Part shown: positions 51,448 to 59,890 of the stretch, piece after piece
How the letters are laid out: every line of letters begins with the position of its first letter
How positions within the stretch are numbered: position 1 is the first letter of the stretch
Assembly: GCA_965371805.1 (NCBI GenBank)
Contig: CBDUZW010000020.1
Span: forward strand, 3,428-67,427
Direction: 5' to 3'
DNA: 64,000 bases
From: JAOZTV01 sp965371805
GTDB lineage: Bacteria > Acidobacteriota > Aminicenantia > UBA2199
The notes under the pieces: generated by a model
Seen by the model: only the letters and a program-made list of their open reading frames with translations
Told to the model about the DNA's origin: nothing
Databases searched by the model: none
Translations under genes and position numbers: made by a program

Positions 51448-52662
51448 ATGACTAAACAAGAAAAAAAAGAGGTGACGATTGTAGGTGGAGGTAGCAGTGC
51501 TCATATTTTGATTCCATTTCTTTCTGGAGCGGGTTTTACCGTCAACATTCTCACGCGAAGACCTAAGGAATGGTCCCCTAAGATCGATCTTCAATTGCAC
51601 TCGATTCACGGGGAAACCCAGGAGGAGTTTAGTGGTTCCCTGATGAAAATCAGTGACAATCCGGCTGAGGTCATTCCACAGGCAAGTTTTGTGATTTTAT
51701 GCATGCCGGTATGCAAATATCGTATTGCTCTTCATGGTCTAGCGCCACATCTTGCGAAAGACAAAGAGGTGTTTGTTGGGACCATTTATGGTCAGGCAGG
51801 ATTTAACTGGATGGTTGATGAGATCAAGAAAAAGTTTGATTTGAGCAATATCACTACCTTTGCCATCGGCTTAATTCCGTGGATTTGCCGGATCATTGAG
51901 TATGGTAAGGTGGGAGTGACCTATGGTTGTCACGAGATCAATATCGTGGCGGTGTCACCGCCGAATCGTTTCTCTGAACTCAATAATCTTTTGTTGAAAA
52001 ATATTTGCGAGCGATGGTTTAAAAAAGGGTCTTTCCGACAGGCCGACAATTTTTTGTCATTAACTCTGTCTGTCGACAACCAAATCATCCATCCATCGCG
52101 TTGCTACGGTTTGTTTCTCAAATACGACGGGAAATGGGCGAACAAAGAAGATATTCCCTATTTTTACCGCGACTATGATCAAAAATCAGCCGACCTTCTA
52201 CAGGAATTAGACGCGGACTACTCTAAAATTCGAGAGGCCATCAAGATAAAATATCCTGAGCGGGATTTTCAATACATGCTTGATTACCTCGGTCTTGAGC
52301 GACTATCATACCGATCGGAAAACACCGACATTCGCGAATCATTCACGACATCACTAACGTTGGGAGCCATCAAACCACCCACCATTCAATTGGAAAGCGG
52401 CGAATGGATCATAGACAAGGATCATCGCTTCTTCACAGACGACATTCATTATGGCCTGTGCATTGCAAAGTGGATTGCTGACCAACTATCTCTGGACGTT
52501 CCCACCATTGACAGTATCATCGACTGGGCCCAGCAATTGCGCAATGAGAAAATCATCGAGGGAAAGAAATTGTTATTGGGCAGCGAAAGCCTGACTACGG
52601 AATTTATCTCCGGCATTCCCACTGTGTATGGACTCAACAGCATCGATGACATATTGGGGTAG
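51448..52662 (+). CDS. NAD/NADP octopine/nopaline dehydrogenase family protein
   Basis: 404 residues. The N-terminal Rossmann domain starts EVTIVGGGSSAHILIPFLSG, with the dinucleotide motif G-G-G-S-S-A, and continues VNILTRRPKEW and FVILCMPVCKYR. The C-terminal helical domain carries NQIIHPSRCYGLF and a conserved YRDYD and PERDF region typical of opine-type dehydrogenases. Relatives reductively condense an amino acid with a keto acid, for example to opines or opine-like metallophores; the substrate here is unknown. Coding bases are richer in G+C and use codons such as GCG, CGG and ACC that are rare in its neighbours, which suggests recent transfer. Strong ribosome site AAGGAGG. Confidence 0.85.
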   Translation: MTKQEKKEVTIVGGGSSAHILIPFLSGAGFTVNILTRRPKEWSPKIDLQLHSIHGETQEEFSGSLMKISDNPAEVIPQASFVILCMPVCKYRIALHGLAPHLAKDKEVFVGTIYGQAGFNWMVDEIKKKFDLSNITTFAIGLIPWICRIIEYGKVGVTYGCHEINIVAVSPPNRFSELNNLLLKNICERWFKKGSFRQADNFLSLTLSVDNQIIHPSRCYGLFLKYDGKWANKEDIPYFYRDYDQKSADLLQELDADYSKIREAIKIKYPERDFQYMLDYLGLERLSYRSENTDIRESFTTSLTLGAIKPPTIQLESGEWIIDKDHRFFTDDIHYGLCIAKWIADQLSLDVPTIDSIIDWAQQLRNEKIIEGKKLLLGSESLTTEFISGIPTVYGLNSIDDILG

Positions 52663-52690
52663 GAGCAACACGACTACCCTTTAGGGAGAG
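52660..52690. repeat. Partial third copy of the structured repeat core
   Basis: TAGGAGCAACACGACTACCC then TTTAGGG. It matches the TAGGAGC-nnnn-CGACTACCC core of the two repeats downstream of the tRNA, but lacks the flanking hairpins and tRNA end. The TAG is also the stop codon of the opine-dehydrogenase-like gene. Confidence 0.55.
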
Positions 52691-52763
52691 GGACATCTGT
52701 AAGAAGTCTTTAATGTTTTTAAAAGCGACATTAATAAGAGTGGATATAATGATAGTTTGATCT

Positions 52764-53111
52764 TTATGTTTTATCTGTCTTAAATATTGCTTTTATTTTT
52801 TTATTTTGGAATATCCATGCCGAGAGTATCGTGAAGAGGACCACAGCAAACAGGATAATGCCGAGGCGTATCCAGGCGGCATCAATATTCTGCCTCGCTT
52901 TGATCAGGACAATTGCTCGTTCCAGCCAGATGAAACCACCTGCCAATAAGAATAACTGAAATCCCCGCATTACCCAACGCTTCCTGGTTAACAAAACAAG
53001 AGGTAATAATAGACAAACCACGGGCAACCAGTCATTACCCACTCGGGAGAAATGAGCTGCCAACAATAGGGAGGATAACACCGGTAATATAAATAAAAAT
53101 TTATGTTTCAT
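52764..53111 (-). CDS. Small multi-pass membrane protein
   Basis: 115 residues with four hydrophobic helices (FLFILPVLSSLLLAAHFS, WLPVVCLLLPLVLLT, GFQLFLLAGGFIWLE, LGIILFAVVLFTILSAWIF) and a Lys-rich C-terminal tail. No family recognised. The codon composition is less AT-biased than the flanks, as in the adjacent opine-dehydrogenase-like gene. No ribosome site is evident. A small palindrome GTACA-AA-TGTAC (53113-53124) lies right in front of the start. Confidence 0.5.
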   Translation of the reverse strand: MKHKFLFILPVLSSLLLAAHFSRVGNDWLPVVCLLLPLVLLTRKRWVMRGFQLFLLAGGFIWLERAIVLIKARQNIDAAWIRLGIILFAVVLFTILSAWIFQNKKIKAIFKTDKT

Positions 53112-53112
53112 A

Positions 53113-53124
53113 GTACAAATGTAC
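53113..53124. promoter_or_regulatory. Inverted repeat before the small membrane protein
   Basis: GTACA-AA-TGTAC, five-pair arms, one base upstream of the start codon of the leftward gene. It could be an operator or a hairpin limiting translation. Confidence 0.3.
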
Positions 53125-53268
53125 CAAAAGATTGTTTTATGTGCAAGTGTCTGTCCAGAAGATTCTATTGTTAGTTTCTTAGAATTTTATTGAAATATTA
53201 ATTTTATCGTGATAGGGTTTCAAAATGATTAGCAAATTTATTATTTTTATACAATCAAAAAAAAATAT

Positions 53269-53289
53269 CTTAAAACTGTTGATTTTAAG
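53269..53289 (+). promoter_or_regulatory. Hairpin before the iron-sulfur flavoprotein gene
   Basis: CTTAAAA-CTGTTGA-TTTTAAG, a seven-pair perfect stem, 24 bases before the ATG at 53313 and upstream of its AAGGGA ribosome site. Confidence 0.35.
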
Positions 53290-53312
53290 GTAGAACAAAG
53301 AAGGGAAAATAT

Positions 53313-53894
53313 ATGAGAGTCATAGCATTTAACGGAAGTGGAAGGAAAGATAAAAACGGAAATACCGCCATACTAATCAATTATGTTCTAAAGGAACTTG
53401 AAAAAGAAGGAATCGAAACCCAACAGTTTTCCCTTGCTGGAAAGAAGATAAGTGGGTGTATTGCCTGTTATAAATGTGCTGAGAATAAGGACCGGCGTTG
53501 CGTAATGAAAAATGATATTCTCAATGACTGCATCGAAAAAATGCTTGAAGCTGACGCAATCATTATGGGATCACCTGTCTATTTTGCTAACATTACCGCC
53601 GAAATAAAAGCTTTGATCGATCGTGCCGGGATGGTGGCAAAGCAGAATGATGATATGTTCAGACGCAAAGTAGGGGCCGCAATAATTGCAGTCCGACGTG
53701 GCGGGAGTCTCACTGCTTTCAATTCTATAAATCACTTCTTCTTAATCAACCAGATGTGTGTTCCTGGGTCTAGTTATTGGAATCTGGGCATCGGCTCTGA
53801 GCCGGGCAGCGTCGAAAAAGATGAAGAAGGAATTCATACTATGAAAGTTCTCGGGCAGAATATGGCCTGGATGTTAAAAAAACTAAAGGGATAA
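53313..53894 (+). CDS. Iron-sulfur flavoprotein (NAD(P)H-dependent FMN reductase fold)
   Basis: 193 residues. A flavodoxin-like fold starts MRVIAFNGSGRKDKNGNT (FMN phosphate loop) and has DAIIMGSPVYFANITAEIKA for the isoalloxazine site. The compact cluster motif CX2CX2CX7C (Cys49, Cys52, Cys55, Cys63) is that of the archaeal Isf and related bacterial iron-sulfur flavoproteins. It probably moves electrons from ferredoxin to oxygen or peroxide, in keeping with anaerobic life. Good ribosome site. A 39-codon frame with its own Shine-Dalgarno follows 37 bp later. Confidence 0.85.
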   Translation: MRVIAFNGSGRKDKNGNTAILINYVLKELEKEGIETQQFSLAGKKISGCIACYKCAENKDRRCVMKNDILNDCIEKMLEADAIIMGSPVYFANITAEIKALIDRAGMVAKQNDDMFRRKVGAAIIAVRRGGSLTAFNSINHFFLINQMCVPGSSYWNLGIGSEPGSVEKDEEGIHTMKVLGQNMAWMLKKLKG

Positions 53895-53930
53895 TAAAAT
53901 TATATCAAAGATGCTATAAAGGAGGAAACA

Positions 53931-54050
53931 ATGTTCATAGAAGTTGAAAAAACAGGTACATTACAGGGGTTTTATTCTATTCTGGATAAAATGATACATA
54001 ATGAGAACGTCAGATGGCTAAAGTCCCTGCAGAGGTTCCGTAAGAACTAA
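53931..54050 (+). CDS. Small 39-residue open reading frame
   Basis: ATG preceded by AAAGGAGGAAACA, the strongest Shine-Dalgarno in this part of the window. The peptide starts MFIEVEKTGTLQGFYSI and ends FRKN. It is amphipathic and basic, with no signal peptide or cysteine. It follows the flavoprotein gene and may be cotranscribed. No family recognised. It could be the trimmed beginning of a longer lost gene. Confidence 0.4.
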   Translation: MFIEVEKTGTLQGFYSILDKMIHNENVRWLKSLQRFRKN

Positions 54051-54126
54051 AAATAGCAAATAATATTGACAATAAAAATTTAAACTATTTTTTATATTTT
54101 TCTTTCACAAAAAACAACCTATTTTC

Positions 54127-54155
54127 TTGACAAAAGAAATCTAAATTGATATCTT
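54127..54155 (+). promoter_or_regulatory. Promoter before the second Reg_prop gene
   Basis: TTGACA (54127-54132), a 17-bp spacer and TATCTT (54150-54155). The +1 falls at about 54162, almost on the ATG at 54165. Confidence 0.5.
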
Positions 54156-54164
54156 CATAAGGTA

Positions 54165-56963
54165 ATGGGAATTAAGGTGCCTGAAAAAAAGAAGGGTCAA
54201 TGCAATCCTAATAATTTGTCTAAGCAGGAGGTGGAATATTTACGAAAGTGTGATATACATTCTCGTGTTTATCCTCAACATATGAAAAGATTATGCCTTA
54301 TTATTATATTCGTATTTATAACTTTACAAATATCAGTTGTTAATTACGCTGCTCAAAATTTACCTTATAAGCTTGACCCTGACAAAAAATTCTCTCAATA
54401 TATTCTTGAGAATTATAGGACCGATAGTGGTTTGCCTTCAAATATTCTAAGAAATATTCATCATGCAAAGAACGGATATATATGGATATCATCCTATGAC
54501 GGGCTTGTTCGTTTCGATGGAACAAAATTCACGGTCTTTAACAGCCAGAATACAGAAATTTTTAAAATTGATGGGTTTTCGGTTTTTGCAGAAGATCAAA
54601 ATGACAGACTTTTAATTGGTACGTTTGGTAACGGTGTATATACATATAAAAATGGGATTTTCGAAAAGCTTGGAAGCAAAGAATTTGATGAAATTATTGA
54701 GAGTATTCTTATTGACAAAGATGAAAATATTTGGATCGGAACTCGAAATTCCGGATTATATATATTCAAGGATGGATTGTATAAAAAAATGTTCGAGGAT
54801 TCTGATAAAATAAACAGCAGCGTTATTACGATGCTTCAAAAAGAGAATGGAGAGATTTATTTTGGTACAAGCAAAGAAGGTGTTTTTTCGTACAAAAATG
54901 GCATACTAAACGCAATTCCCGAAAATCATAAACTTATGGAAAAAACTATTCATTCTATTGCTTATAATGATTCCGGGATCTTGTGGATCGGTACAATACG
55001 GGGCTTGTATAAGTTCGATGGTAAACAATTAATATTTATAGAGGCATTAAGCAATCAATATATTACCAAACTTTATAATGATGCCTCTAATAATTTATTT
55101 ATAAGTTCAAGGAAAGGTATTTACCGGAAGACAACTCGTTTAGAATGGCAAAATTTGACAATTGAATTAAATATATCAAATTCGAATGATTTTGTCTTTG
55201 ATCATGAAGGAAATATGTGGATAACAAGTTTCCGTGAAGGATTGTTTTCTTTGAAAGACAGTAAGATAACAAGTTATTCGGCTTCAGATGGAATTAAAGG
55301 AGGAATAAATGCAGTTATTGAACTGCAGGACAATCGTTTTTTGATTGGAAGTCGATCCGGCAACTTATACACTGCAGATAGTACCGGAGTAAAACCTTTT
55401 AAAATAAAGAATTCTTTATCAGATGGATATCTCACACATATAGTTAAAGACAGCAGAGATAATATTCTGATAAGCACAACTGAAGGAATATTAAAAATAA
55501 CGCCTGACGGGACTGAAATTTGGCTGACAAAAAAAATAGGTTTGGGTAAGATTTTTGTAAGGCTGGTATTTGAAGACTCCCAACATAACTTATGGATTGG
55601 TACTAATAGAAAAGGATTGATAAAATTACTCACTGACGGCAGCCATGTTATATATGACAAATCAGACGGTCTAAAAGGAAATATGATATTGTCGATTGCT
55701 GAAGATAAAAATAAAAGTATTATTATTGGAACAGCAGGAGGAGGATTAAGTTTTATTACAAAAGAGAACAGAATAAAAAACTTTACTAAAAAAAGCGGTT
55801 TCCCTACCAATACTACTTTTTATACATATATAGATAAAACCGGGACAAAATGGATTGCTTCTAATACCGGATTAATCAGATTTAAGGATAATACATTTTT
55901 TACTTTTTCAAAGAAAAATGGTTTTCCTGCAAATACGGTTTATAAAATTTTAGAAGATAATAATGAAGATTTCTGGATAACATCTAATTCTGAGATTATC
56001 AGGGTATCCAGGAGATCTCTTGATGAATTTGCCACTAACAAAATTACAAATTTGGAATACAAAACATATGGCAAGCTTAGTGGAATAAAACAAGCTGAAT
56101 TTACAACTGTTTCAAATATTTTAAAAGCAAAAAACGGTTCCTTATGGTTTGCCTCAACCACCATACTAATAAGTATAGAAACTGAGAAACTACCTTTTAA
56201 CAAAATAGAACCACCTGTTTTCATAGAGGGTATGAGAGCTGACAATATTAAAGTAAATATTAACCGCAAAATTATGCTCTCCCCGGAAACAAATAGAATT
56301 ACATTAGACTACACTGCCTTACATTATTTTGCTCCTTCAAAAGTTCATTTCAAATACAAACTTGAAGGATATGAAAACAACTGGATAGAAACCGGAAACA
56401 AACGATCAGTTTCTTATACAAATCTTTCTTATGGGGATTATACATTTAATGTGATAGCTTGTAATAATGATGGTGTCTGGAATAAAGAAGGAGCCAGACT
56501 ATCATTTACTGTAAAACGTTTTTGGTACGAAACTTTTTTGTTTAAAGTTTTAGTGACCTTACTAGTTTTAGGTTTTATATTTATTCTTTATAAAATAAGA
56601 GTAAAACAACTGGAAAGAAGTCGCACAAAATTGGAACAAATCGTAAAAGAACGTACTGCTGATGTTGTAAAGCAAAAAGAAGAAATTCAAACTCAAGCGG
56701 TGAAACTGAAAGCCTCCGTTAAAGAGATCAATGAAAAAAACAAGACACTTTCTGATTATATTACAGAGTTAAAAGTGTTGCGTGGAATTGTTCCTATATG
56801 TTCTTCCTGTAAAAAAATAAGAGATTCTGACGGTCATTGGGATCATATTGAATCATATATAGAAAGTCGTTCTGAAGCACAATTCTCCCATGGTATTTGT
56901 AAAGAGTGTGAAGTAAAACTTTATGGAGATCAAGAGTGGTATAAAAAAAGGGGAAATAAATAA
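54165..56963 (+). CDS. Reg_prop/Y_Y_Y sensor with cysteine-rich C-terminus and no kinase
   Basis: Up to 932 residues. An ATG at 54282 (residue 40 of the longer form) gives a normal signal peptide (MKRLCLIIIFVFITLQISVV), so 54282 may be the true start despite lacking a ribosome site; the ATG at 54165 adds a 39-residue cytoplasmic-looking stretch. About 14 propeller repeats (ILRNIHHAKNGYIWISSYDG and following) lead to a Y_Y_Y domain, one membrane helix, a coiled coil and a C-terminal PICSSCKKIRDSDGHW...SHGICKECEVKLY module. That last part is seen at the ends of PAS and receiver proteins in related bacteria. There is no kinase, phosphodiesterase or DNA-binding domain, so the output is unknown. 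Confidence 0.85.
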   Translation: MGIKVPEKKKGQCNPNNLSKQEVEYLRKCDIHSRVYPQHMKRLCLIIIFVFITLQISVVNYAAQNLPYKLDPDKKFSQYILENYRTDSGLPSNILRNIHHAKNGYIWISSYDGLVRFDGTKFTVFNSQNTEIFKIDGFSVFAEDQNDRLLIGTFGNGVYTYKNGIFEKLGSKEFDEIIESILIDKDENIWIGTRNSGLYIFKDGLYKKMFEDSDKINSSVITMLQKENGEIYFGTSKEGVFSYKNGILNAIPENHKLMEKTIHSIAYNDSGILWIGTIRGLYKFDGKQLIFIEALSNQYITKLYNDASNNLFISSRKGIYRKTTRLEWQNLTIELNISNSNDFVFDHEGNMWITSFREGLFSLKDSKITSYSASDGIKGGINAVIELQDNRFLIGSRSGNLYTADSTGVKPFKIKNSLSDGYLTHIVKDSRDNILISTTEGILKITPDGTEIWLTKKIGLGKIFVRLVFEDSQHNLWIGTNRKGLIKLLTDGSHVIYDKSDGLKGNMILSIAEDKNKSIIIGTAGGGLSFITKENRIKNFTKKSGFPTNTTFYTYIDKTGTKWIASNTGLIRFKDNTFFTFSKKNGFPANTVYKILEDNNEDFWITSNSEIIRVSRRSLDEFATNKITNLEYKTYGKLSGIKQAEFTTVSNILKAKNGSLWFASTTILISIETEKLPFNKIEPPVFIEGMRADNIKVNINRKIMLSPETNRITLDYTALHYFAPSKVHFKYKLEGYENNWIETGNKRSVSYTNLSYGDYTFNVIACNNDGVWNKEGARLSFTVKRFWYETFLFKVLVTLLVLGFIFILYKIRVKQLERSRTKLEQIVKERTADVVKQKEEIQTQAVKLKASVKEINEKNKTLSDYITELKVLRGIVPICSSCKKIRDSDGHWDHIESYIESRSEAQFSHGICKECEVKLYGDQEWYKKRGNK

Positions 56964-57005
56964 ATATATATTAACTTTAAGGAATAAGAACTTAAATATA
57001 AAAAA

Positions 57006-57719
57006 ATGATGAAAAAACAAATTACTTTTTTAAAAGGAATATCAATTTTTGTTATATTTACTGTTTATTTTTATTTTCTTCTTTTTACTTTATTGCCTTT
57101 ATTAAAATCAAATTTTTCTATACATCCAGCACTGTATTGGTTCATAACTGCTTATTTTTTATTTATTCCCATATTTGTATATGCAGTAATAGCAACGATA
57201 TTTGAAGGAAATAAAGATAAAAAAAGTATATTTTCAGCTCTGAACATTAGAGTCTTTACTAAAAAAGACTGGCTCTATTCTATTGGCGGCATTCTCTTAA
57301 CTTTTATTTTAACAGGTGTCATTTTTGGAATATCATTATTACTAAACAAATATTTTGGTGTGAGAATGCTTGATACAACACCCTGGTTTATGAAGATGGA
57401 GCCGTTTTATGGACTTGAAAAACTATATTTACTTATCTGGCTACCAATGTTCTTTTTTAATATTGTAGGTGAAGAGATATTATGGCGCGGTTACATCCAA
57501 TCCAGATTGAATGGGAAATATGCATGGTTATTGTGTTCTTTTCTGTGGTTGCTTTTTCATATACCATTTGGAATGGATATGGTGATAATGGTTACCCCTA
57601 TAATATTAATAGCTCCATATTTATTTGATAAGACCAAAAATACATTAGTAGGGATATTTATTCATGGTATTTTCAACGGACCTATCTTTGTTGCAATAGC
57701 ATTAGGTTTAATAAAGTGA
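57006..57719 (+). CDS. CPBP-family intramembrane metalloprotease
   Basis: 237 residues with about seven membrane helices. The active-site motifs are GEEILWRGYIQ (Glu156, Glu157, Arg161), WLLFHIPF (His185) and FIHGIFNGP (His220, Asn224), the CAAX-prenyl-protease/bacteriocin-immunity pattern. Substrates of bacterial members are mostly unknown; some give resistance to bacteriocins. It lies between a Reg_prop sensor and a Ser/Thr kinase, each with its own promoter. No clear ribosome site. Confidence 0.85.
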   Translation: MMKKQITFLKGISIFVIFTVYFYFLLFTLLPLLKSNFSIHPALYWFITAYFLFIPIFVYAVIATIFEGNKDKKSIFSALNIRVFTKKDWLYSIGGILLTFILTGVIFGISLLLNKYFGVRMLDTTPWFMKMEPFYGLEKLYLLIWLPMFFFNIVGEEILWRGYIQSRLNGKYAWLLCSFLWLLFHIPFGMDMVIMVTPIILIAPYLFDKTKNTLVGIFIHGIFNGPIFVAIALGLIK

Positions 57720-57799
57720 AATAAGTCCTACTTAAATTTAGACGCATTATAAAACAATTTTTACTCTTCTAAGGAGTAAAATTAAAATATTGCTTTATT

Positions 57800-57828
57800 T
57801 TGACTTTATTTTTATGAGATGATATATA
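57800..57828 (+). promoter_or_regulatory. Promoter abutting the ATG of the Ser/Thr kinase gene
   Basis: TTGACT (57800-57805), a 17-bp spacer and TATATA (57823-57828). The ATG is at 57835, six bases past the -10 box, with no ribosome site. Confidence 0.55.
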
Positions 57829-57834
57829 TTAAAA

Positions 57835-59481
57835 ATGGGCAAACAAAAATTTGGTAACTATGAAATTTTAAAAAAGCTTGGTGAAGGGGGGATGGGAGCT
57901 GTATACCTTGCTCGCGACCTGAACCTCGAACGGGAAGTAGCCATTAAGATCATTGCCCCGGAATTATCCAGGCATGACCGTTTAGTTTCCAGGTTCCGTG
58001 TGGAAGCTATAGCCCAGGCAAAACTAAACCACACAAATATTGTTACTATACACTCATTCAGTCAGGAAAAAAATATTTATTATATTGTCATGGAATATGT
58101 TGATGGAAAAAGCCTTAATGTCCTACTTAAAGAAAAACTTCCGGTATTACAGTCTTTGAAAATATTCTCCCAGATCCTGGATGGTGTTGCCTATGCTCAT
58201 TCACAGGGTGTTGTCCATCGGGATATTAAACCCGCTAATGTTTTTTTAACCTCCAAACAAATAGCAAAAATTGGAGATTTCGGAATTGCAAAAATAGAGG
58301 GTATTGAAGGAATAACCAGAGTGGGTACAGCTATAGGATCTCCGGTCTATTCATCTCCTGAACAACTCCTGGGTGAAACTATTGATAACCGGACCGATAT
58401 CTACTCCCTGGGGATCACTCTATACGAGATGCTGACTTTTGAACCATATTTAAAGATTTCCGGTGATACCGACTATTCTGCTATAAAAAAAGCCCTTGAA
58501 TACAATCCTCCGGAACCTTCTACAAAAAATCCGGACATTCCTGCCAAATTAGATGACATAATAATGAAATGTATTGCAAAAAAACCGGATTCTCGATTCA
58601 AGGATGTTAAAAAGATTGGACTGGAAGTTAAACAGCTCATCTCTTCCTTAGAAAAGATCCCTGAGATTCAAGCAGGTGAGCTTCCAACTGTGGAATCTCC
58701 AATAGAGATAAGTATTCCAAAGACCATCATGTTCAATAAAACACAAATATTGATTGGTTCAGTTGTTATTCCCATTATATTTATTATTCTAATTATTTTA
58801 ATAGTTTCTGAAGGAAGTAGTCCATCATTTAAGACCAGCCATGTTAAAGGAACTTCAAAGCAAATAAATTCCACAATCAGGAAAACTGATTCAGCGAAGC
58901 ATTCAAAGGTCCAACCCAGTGGAGCAAAAGTGGAAAATCTCATTGAAAAACCTTTAACAACCGAAATGGAATCCCTTTCTGAAACCATAATAGAGATGAA
59001 TTGGCACATAAAAAGAGGAAATTACCAGGTAGCTATTAATTTGGGAAAGGAAACCATCCGGAACGGAACTGTCAGTGGAGATATTTATTTGGTAATAGCC
59101 CAGTCTTATTATTGTTATGGTAAGAAAGAACAAATCCGTATCAATTATATGAAAGCATTGGAATATAGTAACTCTCTCAAATTCAAGGTTGCATATCAAT
59201 ATACAAACGATCTTATTATCGATGGGATCCTAGGTATAAGTAGTCAAGACATAAAATTTACTCCATCTGATAAAGGTTTAAGTCGCTCTAAATTTAATAT
59301 ATCCATGGATATAATAGGAGATATCAGTCATAAGTTTTTGAATAAGGATAACAGTGAAACCTCAAAGTTAATTATATGGGACATAGAAAAAAAAAAATAC
59401 AGCCTGTTGGTAAGAGACAGCTACAAAAAGTCCGGAAGTTTTATTAAAGATATTATCAATACTCTAAGTAAGAAGCAATAA
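57835..59481 (+). CDS. Ser/Thr protein kinase (Hanks type) with TM helix and C-terminal extracytoplasmic domain
   Basis: 548 residues. The kinase domain (about 1-275) is complete: GEGGMGAVYLA, Lys38 (VAIKII), HRDIKPAN with Asp130, DFG with Asp148, GSPVYSSPEQ. A membrane helix (LIGSVVIPIIFIILIILIV, about 303-325) follows a Pro/Thr linker. The rest (about 330-548) is outside the membrane and includes a TPR-like pair (AINLGKETIRNGTVSGDIYL, IRINYMKALEYSNSLKFKVA) and a beta-rich tail. The substrate is not visible. No ribosome site; a consensus promoter ends six bases before the ATG. Confidence 0.9.
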   Translation: MGKQKFGNYEILKKLGEGGMGAVYLARDLNLEREVAIKIIAPELSRHDRLVSRFRVEAIAQAKLNHTNIVTIHSFSQEKNIYYIVMEYVDGKSLNVLLKEKLPVLQSLKIFSQILDGVAYAHSQGVVHRDIKPANVFLTSKQIAKIGDFGIAKIEGIEGITRVGTAIGSPVYSSPEQLLGETIDNRTDIYSLGITLYEMLTFEPYLKISGDTDYSAIKKALEYNPPEPSTKNPDIPAKLDDIIMKCIAKKPDSRFKDVKKIGLEVKQLISSLEKIPEIQAGELPTVESPIEISIPKTIMFNKTQILIGSVVIPIIFIILIILIVSEGSSPSFKTSHVKGTSKQINSTIRKTDSAKHSKVQPSGAKVENLIEKPLTTEMESLSETIIEMNWHIKRGNYQVAINLGKETIRNGTVSGDIYLVIAQSYYCYGKKEQIRINYMKALEYSNSLKFKVAYQYTNDLIIDGILGISSQDIKFTPSDKGLSRSKFNISMDIIGDISHKFLNKDNSETSKLIIWDIEKKKYSLLVRDSYKKSGSFIKDIINTLSKKQ

Positions 59482-59890
59482 TATCGATTTTAGAGGCAGC
59501 TAGTCATGATGTCTATCCCTGTCAGAAATCTTTGTTGACGTTTCAGTTGGAATGAAGTGGTTTAAAGCAATTGAATTATTACTAAAATATGGTGCCGATG
59601 TTAATGCAAGATCAGACAGAGATTTAAAATATGGGGGTACTAAATAAGTTTTAAAAAAATAAGCTAAAATATAGTTACTGACCCTTTTATAATCAACGAT
59701 AATATTCCGATGATAAAGTGAAGGATTTATTAAACAATATAAAATTCATAGTAAAAAACATGAAAATTTAATTGCTCTGTCATGAAATTTGGATAAAAAT
59801 ATAGAATAATATATAATATATTTTAACAAATGAAGGATACAAATTTAATACCTGCTATTTATATATATAGATTATAGGAGAAAATCGAAT
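59482..59890. other. Spacer with a decayed ankyrin fragment
   Basis: 410 bp. The only coding-like stretch is the ankyrin fragment at 59552-59647. The rest is AT-rich. A ribosome site (ATAGGAG) and the start of the next gene close it. Confidence 0.5.
59552..59647 (+). pseudogene. Ankyrin-repeat remnant
   Basis: A 31-codon frame reading MKWFKAIELLLKYGADVNAR, the end of one ankyrin unit and the start of the next turn, then a stop. No ribosome site and no further units, so this is a scrap of a larger gene. Confidence 0.55.

Noticed and set aside
57006..57719. CPBP protease as a bacteriocin-immunity gene
   Set aside because: No bacteriocin precursor, leader peptide or export gene is nearby, so only the family call is kept.
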